A DNA stretch of 15,115 bases, from positions 1 to 15,115 of the forward strand of contig MABB01000084.1 of NCBI GenBank assembly GCA_002162915.1. Direction: 5' to 3'. This document shows positions 6,421 to 14,076 of the stretch, piece by piece. A model generated the notes under the pieces. That model did not search any database, was not told the origin of the DNA, and worked only from the letters and a program-made list of their open reading frames with translations. The stretch comes from Rhodospirillales bacterium 47_12_T64 (GTDB lineage Bacteria; Pseudomonadota; Alphaproteobacteria; Kiloniellales; Kiloniellaceae). The translations under genes and the position numbers were made by a program. Numbering within the stretch: position 1 is the stretch's first letter; each line of letters starts with the position of its first letter.

Positions 6421-7215
6421 TTACACAGGTTTTTCTGCAACCAGCATGTAGTTCACATCAAGATCCCGGGCGTCATGGAACCATTTGTCTAAAACCGGGT
6501 TATAGACAATGCCCATCAAATCGAGAGTTTCCAATCCATTACGGCGCAGTACATCCACAAATTCTGATGGCCGAAGAAATTTTTTCCACTCGTGTGTTCC
6601 TTTTGGTACCCAGCGCAATAGGTACTCGGCGCCAATGATCGCCAACAGGTACGATTTCTTCGTCCGGTTTAGGGTGGAGCCAAACATAACACCGCCGGGT
6701 TTCACGAGCGCAGCACAGGACGTGGTGTAGGTCTCGACATCGGCGACGTGCTCAATGACCTCCATGTTGATAACAGCGTCATACTTGGCACCAGTTTCGA
6801 CTAAATCCTCTGCGGTCATATGACGGTAATCCATCTTAAGACCAACGTCTTCAGCGTGGAGGTGGGCGATTTCGATATTTCGGTGCGATGCGTCGATAGA
6901 GGTAACTGTCGCACCAAGTCTGGTGAGCGGTTCAGAGAGCAGTCCTCCACCACAGCCTATATCCAAAATAGTGAGGCCTTTGAGAGGAGTTATTTGTTTA
7001 ATATCCCGTCCATGTCTTTTGGCAAGGTGATCGCGAATATACCTAATCCGTACCGGATTTAGTTGATGGAGAGGTTTGAACTTTCCCAAAGGGTCCCACC
7101 ATTCATCAGCCATTGCTGCGAACTTTGAAATTTCCTGAGGATCAACTGTAATACCTGCTGCATCGTCTTTTTCAGGCACTTCATTGATATTGTTTTTGGT
7201 TTTAGCCATCATCAT
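6421..7215 (-). CDS. ubiG: UbiG: 2-polyprenyl-6-hydroxyphenol methylase / 3-demethylubiquinol 3-O-methyltransferase
   Basis: SAM-dependent O-methyltransferase that acts twice in ubiquinone biosynthesis. The product (up to 264 residues) has the UbiG N-terminus EISKFAAMADEWWDPLGKFKPLHQLNPVRIRYI, SAM motif I LDIGCGGGLLSEPLTRLGA (about 84-102), the acidic beta-2 end SIDAS (Asp 108), NMEVIEHV (150-157) and the family-specific THEWKKFLRPSE and GIVYNP segments. All are intact. Three consecutive ATG codons (7215, 7212, 7209) leave the exact start open; GAAG about 10 bases before the first favours 7215. It converges on the DUF1178 gene across the tandem repeat and is divergent from lysC. Ubiquinone dependence fits aerobic respiration. 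Confidence 0.96.
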   Translation of the reverse strand: MMMAKTKNNINEVPEKDDAAGITVDPQEISKFAAMADEWWDPLGKFKPLHQLNPVRIRYIRDHLAKRHGRDIKQITPLKGLTILDIGCGGGLLSEPLTRLGATVTSIDASHRNIEIAHLHAEDVGLKMDYRHMTAEDLVETGAKYDAVINMEVIEHVADVETYTTSCAALVKPGGVMFGSTLNRTKKSYLLAIIGAEYLLRWVPKGTHEWKKFLRPSEFVDVLRRNGLETLDLMGIVYNPVLDKWFHDARDLDVNYMLVAEKPV

Positions 7216-7426
7216 CCGGTCTACTTCGATATTTTACGGTTTGAGATTGCATAGAGATGAATTGTACATTTCTCGTATGTGAATCTTGTCGTTTTTAGCA
7301 TGCATTCGCTTGATTCGCCGTGCCGTGCAGAGTATGGATATGTCCAGCCCATAGAGCAACCGTTTGAAGGTGGTTTTTCTATAGGGCTAAAGCTAATTTT
7401 AGAATTTCCTCACAGGATGAGTCCCG

Positions 7427-8650
7427 ATGGCCCGAGTCGTAATGAAATTCGGTGGTACCTCGGTCGCGGATCTCGATCGAATCAGAAACGCAGCACAACG
7501 CGTGAAGAAAGAAGTCGAGTCCGGTAACGAGGTTGCGGTTGTTGTTTCTGCAATGGCTGGTGTAACCAACCAACTAGTCGATTATGTTCAAAATGCTGGA
7601 TCGCTCTACGATCTGCGCGAGTATGATACAGTTTTATCTTCTGGTGAGCAGGTAACGTCTGGCTTACTTTCAATTGTGCTTCAGGACATAGGGATTAATG
7701 CCCGCTCCTGGCTCGGTTGGCAGGGACCGATCGTTACCAATGGTGCGCATGGCAGTGCGCGTATCGAACGTATAGAAGTTGATGATATTATTCGTCGCTT
7801 TGGCGAAAGTCAGGTTGCGGTCTTTGCCGGTTTCCAAGGCGTTGGCCCCGATGGGCGAATTTCGACCTTGGGACGCGGCGGATCCGATACGTCAGCCGTT
7901 GCTATCGCTGCAGCGTTGAAAGCTGACCGTTGTGACATTTATACGGATGTGGATGGTATTTATACGACCGACCCTCGTATCGTCACTAAAGCGCGTAAGA
8001 TGGATAAAATCACCTATGAAGAGATGCTTGAACTCGCATCTCAGGGTGCCAAGGTATTGCAGACCCGCTCGGTCGAAATGGCCATGAAGCATGGGGTGCG
8101 TGTACAGGTTCTCTCCAGCTTTGAAGATAAACCGGGAACACTAGTCGTAGACGAGGATGAAATCGTGGAACAGGCAATTGTAAGTGGTATCGCCTATAAC
8201 CGTGACGAAGCAAAGGTTACCCTGCGCAGCGTTAGAGATACACCAGGTGTAGCCGCAAGTATTTTTGGCCCGCTCATGGATGCGGCCATTAACGTTGATA
8301 TGATTGTTCAGAACATTTCTGCGGACAAAAAAACCACAGACATGACTTTCACCGTTGCCAAGGCTGATCTTGATCGGACGATCAACGTGCTGGAAGACAA
8401 GAGCAACGGGCTTACTTTTGATAGCCTGGATTCTGATCCTGCTGTTGCCAAAATTTCAGTTATCGGGGTCGGTATGCGATCCCATGCCGGAGTGGCGCAG
8501 AAGATGTTTTCTGCCCTGGCTGAAAAAGGTATTAATATTGAAGTCATTTCGACTTCTGAAATCAAGATTTCTGTTCTTGTTGCTGAAGAATATACCGAAC
8601 TGGCGTTGCGGAGCCTTCACACAGCTTACGGGTTGGATTCAGAAGACTAA
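7427..8650 (+). CDS. lysC: Aspartate kinase LysC
   Basis: First enzyme of the aspartate family: it phosphorylates aspartate for lysine, threonine, methionine and diaminopimelate synthesis. The 407-residue product is monofunctional, with no homoserine dehydrogenase fused. It has the kinase signature VMKFGGTS (residues 5-12), VVVSAMAGVTNQLV, the GRGGSDTSAVAIAAAL loop, DVDGIYTTDPRIV and AKVLQTRSVEMA. Two ACT regulatory domains follow, starting near residue 264 (VTLRSVRDTPGVAASIFGPL) and about 344 (AKISVIGVGMRSHAGVA ... NIEVISTSEIKISVLV), as in feedback-inhibited enzymes of this class. ATG 7427 has AGGATGAG about ten bases before it. The 211-bp divergent gap to ubiG carries its promoter, which I could not define. 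ptsP follows in the same direction. Confidence 0.97.
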   Translation: MARVVMKFGGTSVADLDRIRNAAQRVKKEVESGNEVAVVVSAMAGVTNQLVDYVQNAGSLYDLREYDTVLSSGEQVTSGLLSIVLQDIGINARSWLGWQGPIVTNGAHGSARIERIEVDDIIRRFGESQVAVFAGFQGVGPDGRISTLGRGGSDTSAVAIAAALKADRCDIYTDVDGIYTTDPRIVTKARKMDKITYEEMLELASQGAKVLQTRSVEMAMKHGVRVQVLSSFEDKPGTLVVDEDEIVEQAIVSGIAYNRDEAKVTLRSVRDTPGVAASIFGPLMDAAINVDMIVQNISADKKTTDMTFTVAKADLDRTINVLEDKSNGLTFDSLDSDPAVAKISVIGVGMRSHAGVAQKMFSALAEKGINIEVISTSEIKISVLVAEEYTELALRSLHTAYGLDSED

Positions 8651-8697
8651 TCTGACTTCCTGATGACAAGCTAGAACAACAGGACGTCTAAACTTTG

Positions 8698-8732
8698 ATC
8701 AGGTAGTTGGCAGTGTTTGCCTTCTGCCTGAT
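8698..8732 (+). promoter_or_regulatory. Strong hairpin in the lysC-ptsP gap
   Basis: ATCAGGTAG (8698-8706) pairs with CTGCCTGAT (8724-8732), nine pairs including one G-T. After a symmetric TT/TT internal loop, GGCA (8709-8712) pairs with TGCC (8718-8721) around GTGTT. It ends 32 bases before the ptsP ATG. The bases after it are only ATTTCC-like, with no T-run, so it is not a standard intrinsic terminator. A leader structure, RNA processing site or protein operator are all possible. Confidence 0.55.
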
Positions 8733-8764
8733 TTCCATATGGTGCAGCAAGAAAGCGGTATCTA

Positions 8765-11077
8765 ATGAGCGGTGAGAACGAAAAAACTTCTGCCTGGGGC
8801 GGGTCTCGTCGCCTGTTGAAGCTTTTACGCGACCAGATGAAGGGCAAGTCTACCAATCAGGAACGCCTGGGGCAGACTGTTGATCTTATTGCTCGGGATA
8901 TGGCCGCCGAGGTTTGCTCAATATATGTGATGCGTCGCAGAGAGTACGCGGGGGGCGAGCACGCCGGGGGAGAGTACCTGGAACTTGCCGCAACAATGGG
9001 CCTGAAGCCTGAAGCCGTTTACAAAACCCGGTTACATAAAGGCGAGGGAATTGTTGGCCAGTGTGCGGCACTCGCCTTGCCGATGGCTGTATCAGATGCG
9101 CCAAGGCATCCAAGTTTTGCCTACCGCCCGGAAACGGGAGAAGAGCCTTACCAATCCATGCTGGGGGTTCCTATCCTTCGCAGTGGCAGGGTTCTTGGTG
9201 TTATCGCCGTACAGAACGTTAATCAACGCCATTATGACGAAGAAGAAGTTGAGGCGCTGGAAACAATAGCGATGGTTCTGGCCGAGCTTATCGCAGGCGG
9301 TGCCCTTTCTGTTTCTGCGCTCGAAGCCGGAAGCTCCCTAAAAGAGTTGTCAAAACCCGATAGAATTAAAGGCCTTTGTCTGAACGAAGGCATGGGGATC
9401 GGCAAGGCAGTGTTCCATAATCGTGGAATCGTGATTACTCGAATCATTGCTGATGATGTTGAAGAAGAAGTTCAGCGACTTGAATTAACTGTTAAGGAGA
9501 TGCGCTCGTCGATTGACGAGATGCTGACCCGAACTGATATTGCTGCATTGGGCGAGCAACGCGAAGTTTTGGAAACTTATCGTATGTTTGCCGAAGATCG
9601 CGGCTGGGTCGGTAAAATTACTGAAGCGATCCGGGTTGGCGGTATGACCGCAGAGGCTGCGGTTCAGAAAATCCAGAATGAAACTCGCTCCCGGATGAGT
9701 AAGATCAGCGATCCTTATCTAAGGGAGCGCCTAGCTGATCTGGATGATCTCGCAAATCGATTGCTGCATCATCTTCTTGGTTTAGATGACGAAAAACCAG
9801 AACTGCCTGATGAGTTTATCCTTTTGGCCAGAACGCTCGGCCCAGCGGAATTGCTTGATTATGACTGGGATCGTTTAAAGGGAGTTGTTCTTGAAGAGGG
9901 ATCTCCAACGGCTCATGTTGCCCTTGTGGCCCAGGCACTCGAACTGCCCATTATCGGGCGTTGTCGCGATGTTCTCACCCGAATCCGGGAGGGCGATACC
10001 GTTGTACTTGATGCCTCGAATGATCAGGTTTTTGTTCGTCCGAAAGATGATGTCCTTCGAACTCTGAGAACAAGTGTTAAGGATAAAAAACTTCGGTGGG
10101 CCGAAATCTCAGCGGTAAGGGATCTTGCGCCCGAGAGCCTGGATGGCCAGCGGATATCGCTGAATGTGAATGTTGGTCTTCTCATGGACTTGCCGCATAT
10201 GCATGCATCTGGTGCTGACGGGGTAGGCTTATATCGCACGGAGGTTCCTTTCATGGTGCGGAAGTCTTTTCCCGACGTGACGGAACAGGCCGAGCTTTAC
10301 CGCAAGGCGATGGACCGAGCTGAAGGCAAGCCGGTTGTTTTTCGAACCCTTGATGTCGGGGGCGATAAAGTCCTGCCTTATTGGTCAAGTGTTGCGGAAG
10401 AAAATCCTGCAATGGGGTGGCGCGCGATTAGAATTGGGCTGGATCGCCCCGCGCTGTTGAGGCAACAGTTACGTGCCTTGATTCGTGCCTGTGAAGGGCG
10501 GCAACTCAACGTTATGTTCCCCATGATTTCCGAGACAGCTGAGTTCAAGTCAGCTAAAGCGCTGTTGAATAGAGAGCTTGAGCGGGAAAAGACAATTGGT
10601 GGTATTCTCCCAAAGGAAATTCGCGTTGGAGCCATGTTGGAAGTTCCTGCCCTGATTTGGCAACTTCCTTCCCTTTGTCAGGAAGTTGATTTTCTCTCTG
10701 TTGGCAGCAATGATTTGATGCAGTTCGTATTTGCTACAGATCGTGGCAATACGCGTCTGGCAAAGCGATATGATGTTCTTAGCCCCAGTGTTCTAAATAT
10801 GATGTGCAGTATCGCGGAGAACACAAATAAAGCGGGGGTGGATTTATCGCTTTGTGGGGATATGGCGGGGCAACCGCTGGAAGCTATGGCCTTGATAGGT
10901 TGTGGGTTTAAATCCCTTTCCATGCCTGCGCAACAAGTGGCGGCATGCAAGAAAATGGTTCGCTCTTTAGACGTTGATAGCATCGCTGAGTTTGTAACAA
11001 GTCTGTTAAATAGAGCTGATCACAGTGTTCGAACAGACTTGGAAGACTATGCAAAAGCTTTTAATGTTGTGATATAA
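8765..11077 (+). CDS. ptsP: PtsP: PEP-protein phosphotransferase of the nitrogen PTS (EI-Ntr)
   Basis: First enzyme of the nitrogen-related phosphotransferase system; it takes phosphate from PEP and passes it to NPr and then EIIA-Ntr to regulate nitrogen, potassium and stress responses. The 770-residue product has an N-terminal GAF sensor (about 25-175), a PEP-utiliser N domain, the swivelling phosphohistidine domain with EEGSPTAHVALVAQALELPIIG (active-site His 384) and a TIM-barrel PEP-binding domain with GADGVGLYRTEVPFM, FRTLDVGGDK, GSNDLMQF and the catalytic Cys 697 in LCGDMAGQ. GAF domains of EI-Ntr sense glutamine in studied species. A Gly-rich expansion (residues 60-71) interrupts the GAF domain. 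ATG 8765 fits; the ribosome site (aagaaagcgg) is moderate. NPr and EIIA-Ntr genes are not in the window. Confidence 0.97.
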   Translation: MSGENEKTSAWGGSRRLLKLLRDQMKGKSTNQERLGQTVDLIARDMAAEVCSIYVMRRREYAGGEHAGGEYLELAATMGLKPEAVYKTRLHKGEGIVGQCAALALPMAVSDAPRHPSFAYRPETGEEPYQSMLGVPILRSGRVLGVIAVQNVNQRHYDEEEVEALETIAMVLAELIAGGALSVSALEAGSSLKELSKPDRIKGLCLNEGMGIGKAVFHNRGIVITRIIADDVEEEVQRLELTVKEMRSSIDEMLTRTDIAALGEQREVLETYRMFAEDRGWVGKITEAIRVGGMTAEAAVQKIQNETRSRMSKISDPYLRERLADLDDLANRLLHHLLGLDDEKPELPDEFILLARTLGPAELLDYDWDRLKGVVLEEGSPTAHVALVAQALELPIIGRCRDVLTRIREGDTVVLDASNDQVFVRPKDDVLRTLRTSVKDKKLRWAEISAVRDLAPESLDGQRISLNVNVGLLMDLPHMHASGADGVGLYRTEVPFMVRKSFPDVTEQAELYRKAMDRAEGKPVVFRTLDVGGDKVLPYWSSVAEENPAMGWRAIRIGLDRPALLRQQLRALIRACEGRQLNVMFPMISETAEFKSAKALLNRELEREKTIGGILPKEIRVGAMLEVPALIWQLPSLCQEVDFLSVGSNDLMQFVFATDRGNTRLAKRYDVLSPSVLNMMCSIAENTNKAGVDLSLCGDMAGQPLEAMALIGCGFKSLSMPAQQVAACKKMVRSLDVDSIAEFVTSLLNRADHSVRTDLEDYAKAFNVVI
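8942..8977 (+). repeat. 15-bp in-frame repeat in the PtsP GAF domain
   Basis: GAGTACGCGGGGGGC (8942-8956) and GAGCACGCCGGGGGA (8957-8971) match at 12 of 15 bases and are followed by GAGTAC (8972-8977). They encode EYAGG-EHAGG-EY in a loop where related EI-Ntr proteins, as I recall them, go directly from MRR to an LEL strand. The G-runs are prone to slippage. Confidence 0.7.
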
Positions 11078-11174
11078 AACAGAACTATTTGTTGTTTGTT
11101 ACTGAATTTGCTACAACTTTCCACTACGCGCCACAGGTAGTTACATCTTGTCAATGATTGTAGCTACTGCTTGC

Positions 11175-11189
11175 AGGGAGGGGATTGTG
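11175..11189 (+). promoter_or_regulatory. Strong Shine-Dalgarno sequence with GTG start of the RodZ-like gene
   Basis: AGGGAGGGG (11175-11183) ends three bases before GTG 11187-11189, an unusually strong site that sets the start downstream of the earlier in-frame TTG and ATG codons. If ATG 11196 were used, the spacing would be about 12-14 bases, which is long. Confidence 0.55.
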
Positions 11190-12443
11190 GAAGCGATGCA
11201 GGAAACACGGGATAATATACCTGGGGGAGAAGCTCCAGGTTTTGACCAATCAATAATCACTGTCGCGGAGATACTTCGCACAGGTCGAGAAAAACGCGGC
11301 CAGGATTTACGTTCGGTCGCAGATGTTCTTCGAATCAGATATGTCTTTCTCGAAGCAATCGAACGCGGGGATTTTGCGAGTTTACCGGGTGATACCTATG
11401 CGTACGGATTTGTCAGAACGTATGCGGGGTATTTGAATCTGGACAAGGATGAAATTGTCCGCCAATTCAAACAAGAAGTTGAAAATTACGGGTCGAGGAA
11501 AACGCTTGTATTTCCAACGCCTGTTCCTGAAAGCAAAACACCGGGCTTTGGGATCATCTTAATCTCTATTGTGTTGTTGGCGGTTGCCTATGGCGGGTGG
11601 TCAGCGATTTCTCGTTTTGATGTTGAAATCCCCGACTGGGTGCCCTTTTTGTCTGAGGGCGATTCGGTCGGCGGCTCTGATGATGTTGTCGGATCTTCTT
11701 CGGACGATCCTAGTGGCATAAATATGGATGGCATAAATACAGCCGAAGTAGCAAGCCAACAAGATAATCCAAATAATAACGATGAGGCTGTTGATGTTCT
11801 GCCTCCTTCTGGAAGTGAGCAGTCGGAAACGCAGAGTGTGCCGGAACAAGCTGCTGTTGTCGTTGAAGAAGCTGTTGATAATTTGGTGAGCCCAGAGAGC
11901 GAAAGCCAGAGCGAAAGCCCGGCACTTCCTGTCGTGCAATCGGAACCGATCTCCCCCTCAGTGCCCGGTGTGCCAGAAACGGTAGAGCCAGAAACCGTGG
12001 TGGATAATGCTCCTGACAATAGCCTGGAAACCAGTTCCGATGTTGCGAATGTTACGTCTGAATTGTCTGAGCTGAGCGATGAAGATTCAACTACATCTTC
12101 AGACACTGTTGCATCTACTGTTGTGACACCGCCTTTACCTCCTGAACCCGAAGTTTTTGGCGATGAGGGTGTCGCGTCTGCGATTTCTATTTTTGCCGAG
12201 CGTGATACCTGGATGCATATTGTTGATGATTCCGGCGAAGCCATATTTAGTCGAGTGCTACGTGCCGGTTCCGTTTATAACGTTCCCCTACGTGAGGGAT
12301 TGGTTATGGCAACAGGCAATGCAGGGGGGATTACTCTTAAGCTAAATGGACAGGATCTACCAAAAATTGGGCCCTTAGGCGCAGTTAGACGTGACATACT
12401 GCTTTCAGAAGATGGATTGCTTGAGTCTATTCAGGCTGAATAA
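11187..12443 (+). CDS. RodZ-like membrane protein with N-terminal HTH and C-terminal DUF4115
   Basis: Probable bitopic inner-membrane protein of the RodZ family, which links the MreB cytoskeleton to cell-wall synthesis. The cytoplasmic N-terminus has the RodZ helix-turn-helix (about 26-92: ILRTGREKRGQDLRSVADVLRIRYVFLEAIERGDFASLPG ... YAYGFVRTYAGYL). One membrane helix (about 119-141, GFGIILISIVLLAVAYGGW) leads to a long acidic Ser/Glu/Pro/Val linker (about 155-325) and a C-terminal DUF4115 beta domain (IFAERDTWMHIVDDSGEAIFSRVLRAG). GTG 11187 is chosen because AGGGAGGGG (11175-11183) lies just before it; ATG 11196 or the upstream TTG 11148/ATG 11154 are alternatives. It ends in a strong terminator. 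MreB is not in the window, so the shape role is by family only. Confidence 0.87.
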   Translation: MEAMQETRDNIPGGEAPGFDQSIITVAEILRTGREKRGQDLRSVADVLRIRYVFLEAIERGDFASLPGDTYAYGFVRTYAGYLNLDKDEIVRQFKQEVENYGSRKTLVFPTPVPESKTPGFGIILISIVLLAVAYGGWSAISRFDVEIPDWVPFLSEGDSVGGSDDVVGSSSDDPSGINMDGINTAEVASQQDNPNNNDEAVDVLPPSGSEQSETQSVPEQAAVVVEEAVDNLVSPESESQSESPALPVVQSEPISPSVPGVPETVEPETVVDNAPDNSLETSSDVANVTSELSELSDEDSTTSSDTVASTVVTPPLPPEPEVFGDEGVASAISIFAERDTWMHIVDDSGEAIFSRVLRAGSVYNVPLREGLVMATGNAGGITLKLNGQDLPKIGPLGAVRRDILLSEDGLLESIQAE

Positions 12444-12483
12444 ACATTTATTGATCCGTCACATACCAACATAGACAACAAGC

Positions 12484-12519
12484 AAAGGCGCAAGGAGTTT
12501 TCTGCGCCTTTTCTTGTTT
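12484..12519 (+). terminator. Intrinsic terminator after the RodZ-like gene
   Basis: AAAGGCGCA (12484-12492) pairs perfectly with TGCGCCTTT (12503-12511) around a 10-nt loop, followed by a T-rich tract (TTTCTTGTTT) to 12519. It begins 41 bp after the stop codon. This is the clearest Rho-independent terminator in the window and separates the RodZ-like gene from ispG. Confidence 0.87.
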
Positions 12520-12798
12520 CTGACATATTGGTTCTGTATTTCAGAAAAGCTCGTTACAAAGCCTTCCTTGTTGGCAGCAGAGACCAAAAAAAACAAAGCT
12601 CTTGATATTCGGCATACGAAGGCAAAAATATACAGCGGCCCGCTTGTCGTGACGAGGCAATTGTTGGGTAAGGCACGAGAGCCAAGTTCTTAGCGCTGAA
12701 GGTACTAACTTAGCTATGCTATTCGTAGCTTACAGCTTGAGTTTTGTCCCGAGAAAGCGCATGTTGCACTTGCTTTTAGAAGGCATAGAGAGAGTTTA
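12520..12798. other. Non-coding stretch upstream of ispG
   Basis: With the terminator and the preceding 40 bp, this completes a 355-bp gap, the longest gene-free stretch in the window. I see no conserved protein in any frame, no tRNA and no repeat array. It presumably carries the ispG promoter: TTGATA at 12602-12607 followed by an AT-rich aaaaatatac is the best-looking element, but the spacing is poor. A short inverted repeat, AGCTA/TAGCT, occurs near 12714-12732. The 5' leader of ispG could therefore be long, or a small RNA could be encoded here. Confidence 0.5.
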
Positions 12799-13932
12799 AT
12801 GAGTATTCGGCCCTGGCGTGATGTTATGCGCCGTAAATCCAGACAGGTAATGGTTGGTAATGTCCCGGTTGGCGGTGATGCACCGATTACTGTCCAGTCC
12901 ATGACAAATACACTGACAACCGACGTCAAGGCGACGGTCGAACAGATCCTCGCGATGGAAGAAGCTGGCGCTGATATCGTTCGCGTGTCCTGTCCTGATG
13001 AGGCGTCTTCCCGTGCCTTGAAAGACATTGTCCGAGAAGTGAACGTGCCAATTGTTGCGGATATTCACTTTCATTATAAACGTGCGATTGAAGCTGCGGA
13101 ATCCGGGGCAGCCTGTCTGCGGATTAACCCAGGTAATATTGGTAAACGCGAAAAAGTTCTGGAAGTCGTTAATGCTGCCAAGGACCATGGCTGCTCCATG
13201 CGTATTGGTGTGAACGCCGGATCGCTGGAAAAACATCTCCTGGACCGCTTTGGTGAACCTTGTCCTGATGCGATGGTCGAATCTGCTCTCGGTCATATCC
13301 GTATTCTTGAAGATCTGGATTTTCGCGAATTCAAGATCTCCTGTAAGGCATCTGATGTCTTCATGGCAGTGGCGGCTTATATGCAACTCGGTGAAGTTTG
13401 TGATTACCCATTGCACATCGGAATTACAGAGGCCGGTGGTCTGAGAACGGGAACTGTAAAGTCTTCAATTGGACTTGGCAGCTTACTTTGGTCCGGTATT
13501 GGCGATACTTTGCGAGTATCGTTATCCGCAGATCCGGTTGAAGAAATCAAAGTTGGTTTTGATATCCTCAAGTCAATGGGGCTCCGTCATCGTGGTGTAA
13601 ATGTCATTTCCTGTCCGTCCTGTGCACGGCAGCAGTTCGACGTGATCAATACTGTAGCCGTTTTGGAAGATAGGTTAAGTCATATTACAACCCCGATGAC
13701 TGTTTCTGTAATTGGCTGCGTGGTGAATGGCCCGGGCGAGGCAACAATGACAGATATTGGGCTTACGGGTGGGGGCAAAGGCACGCATCAGATCTATGTT
13801 GCAGGTATGCCTAACCACCGTCTCAAAGACAAAAATATTGTCGATCATCTCGTTGGAATGATTGAAACCAAAGCTGAAGAGATTGAAGCTGCGGTTGCAC
13901 GCGGTGAAGAGCCCGTCATGATGGGGCATTGA
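12799..13932 (+). CDS. ispG: 4-hydroxy-3-methylbut-2-en-1-yl diphosphate synthase IspG (GcpE)
   Basis: Iron-sulfur enzyme of the MEP isoprenoid pathway that converts 2-C-methyl-D-erythritol 2,4-cyclodiphosphate to HMBPP. The 377-residue length is usual for the bacterial form. The N-terminal barrel begins [27 protein letters not shown] and includes [29 protein letters not shown]; the C-terminal part has the 4Fe-4S ligands Cys 272, Cys 275 ([11 protein letters not shown]) and Cys 307 with Glu 314 ([10 protein letters not shown]), matching the E. coli pattern. ATG 12799 follows GAGAGAG. It stands alone behind the long upstream gap, with hisS 144 bp downstream. It supplies isoprenoid units, for example for the ubiquinone that UbiG finishes. 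Confidence 0.97.
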   Translation: MSIRPWRDVMRRKSRQVMVGNVPVGGDAPITVQSMTNTLTTDVKATVEQILAMEEAGADIVRVSCPDEASSRALKDIVREVNVPIVADIHFHYKRAIEAAESGAACLRINPGNIGKREKVLEVVNAAKDHGCSMRIGVNAGSLEKHLLDRFGEPCPDAMVESALGHIRILEDLDFREFKISCKASDVFMAVAAYMQLGEVCDYPLHIGITEAGGLRTGTVKSSIGLGSLLWSGIGDTLRVSLSADPVEEIKVGFDILKSMGLRHRGVNVISCPSCARQQFDVINTVAVLEDRLSHITTPMTVSVIGCVVNGPGEATMTDIGLTGGGKGTHQIYVAGMPNHRLKDKNIVDHLVGMIETKAEEIEAAVARGEEPVMMGH

Positions 13933-13956
13933 TAGGTTAATCAACATATTTTTTTT
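13929..13956 (+). terminator. Possible weak terminator at the ispG stop codon
   Basis: TTGAT (13929-13933) pairs with ATCAA (13940-13944), then CATA and eight T residues (13949-13956). The AT-rich 5-bp stem overlaps the stop codon, so termination would be inefficient at best. Confidence 0.3.
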
Positions 13957-14076
13957 AAAAGTATAAATAGGCCGAGTGTTATCGTTCGGGGCTATATACA
14001 TCTCAGGGGCTATTCCCTATAACCATTCCGGTTAATTGTTCACACAAATTCAGGCTATTTCAGGAGAACCCAAGCC

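Noticed and set aside
7216..7426. Lysine riboswitch ahead of lysC
   Set aside because: The 211-bp gap has room for one, but I could not find the expected multi-helix pattern, and such riboswitches are not typical of this group.
11588..12244. 218-codon open frame on the minus strand
   Set aside because: It lies wholly opposite the Ser/Glu-rich linker of the RodZ-like gene; its Ser/Thr-rich translation is what that codon bias produces in antisense. No start signal or family resemblance.
12714..13028. 104-codon minus-strand frame reaching into the gap before ispG
   Set aside because: Mostly antisense to ispG; the part in the gap shows no protein family pattern or ribosome site.
12796..13416. 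206-codon open frame on the minus strand
   Set aside because: Antisense to the well-conserved ispG gene, with no recognisable protein pattern.
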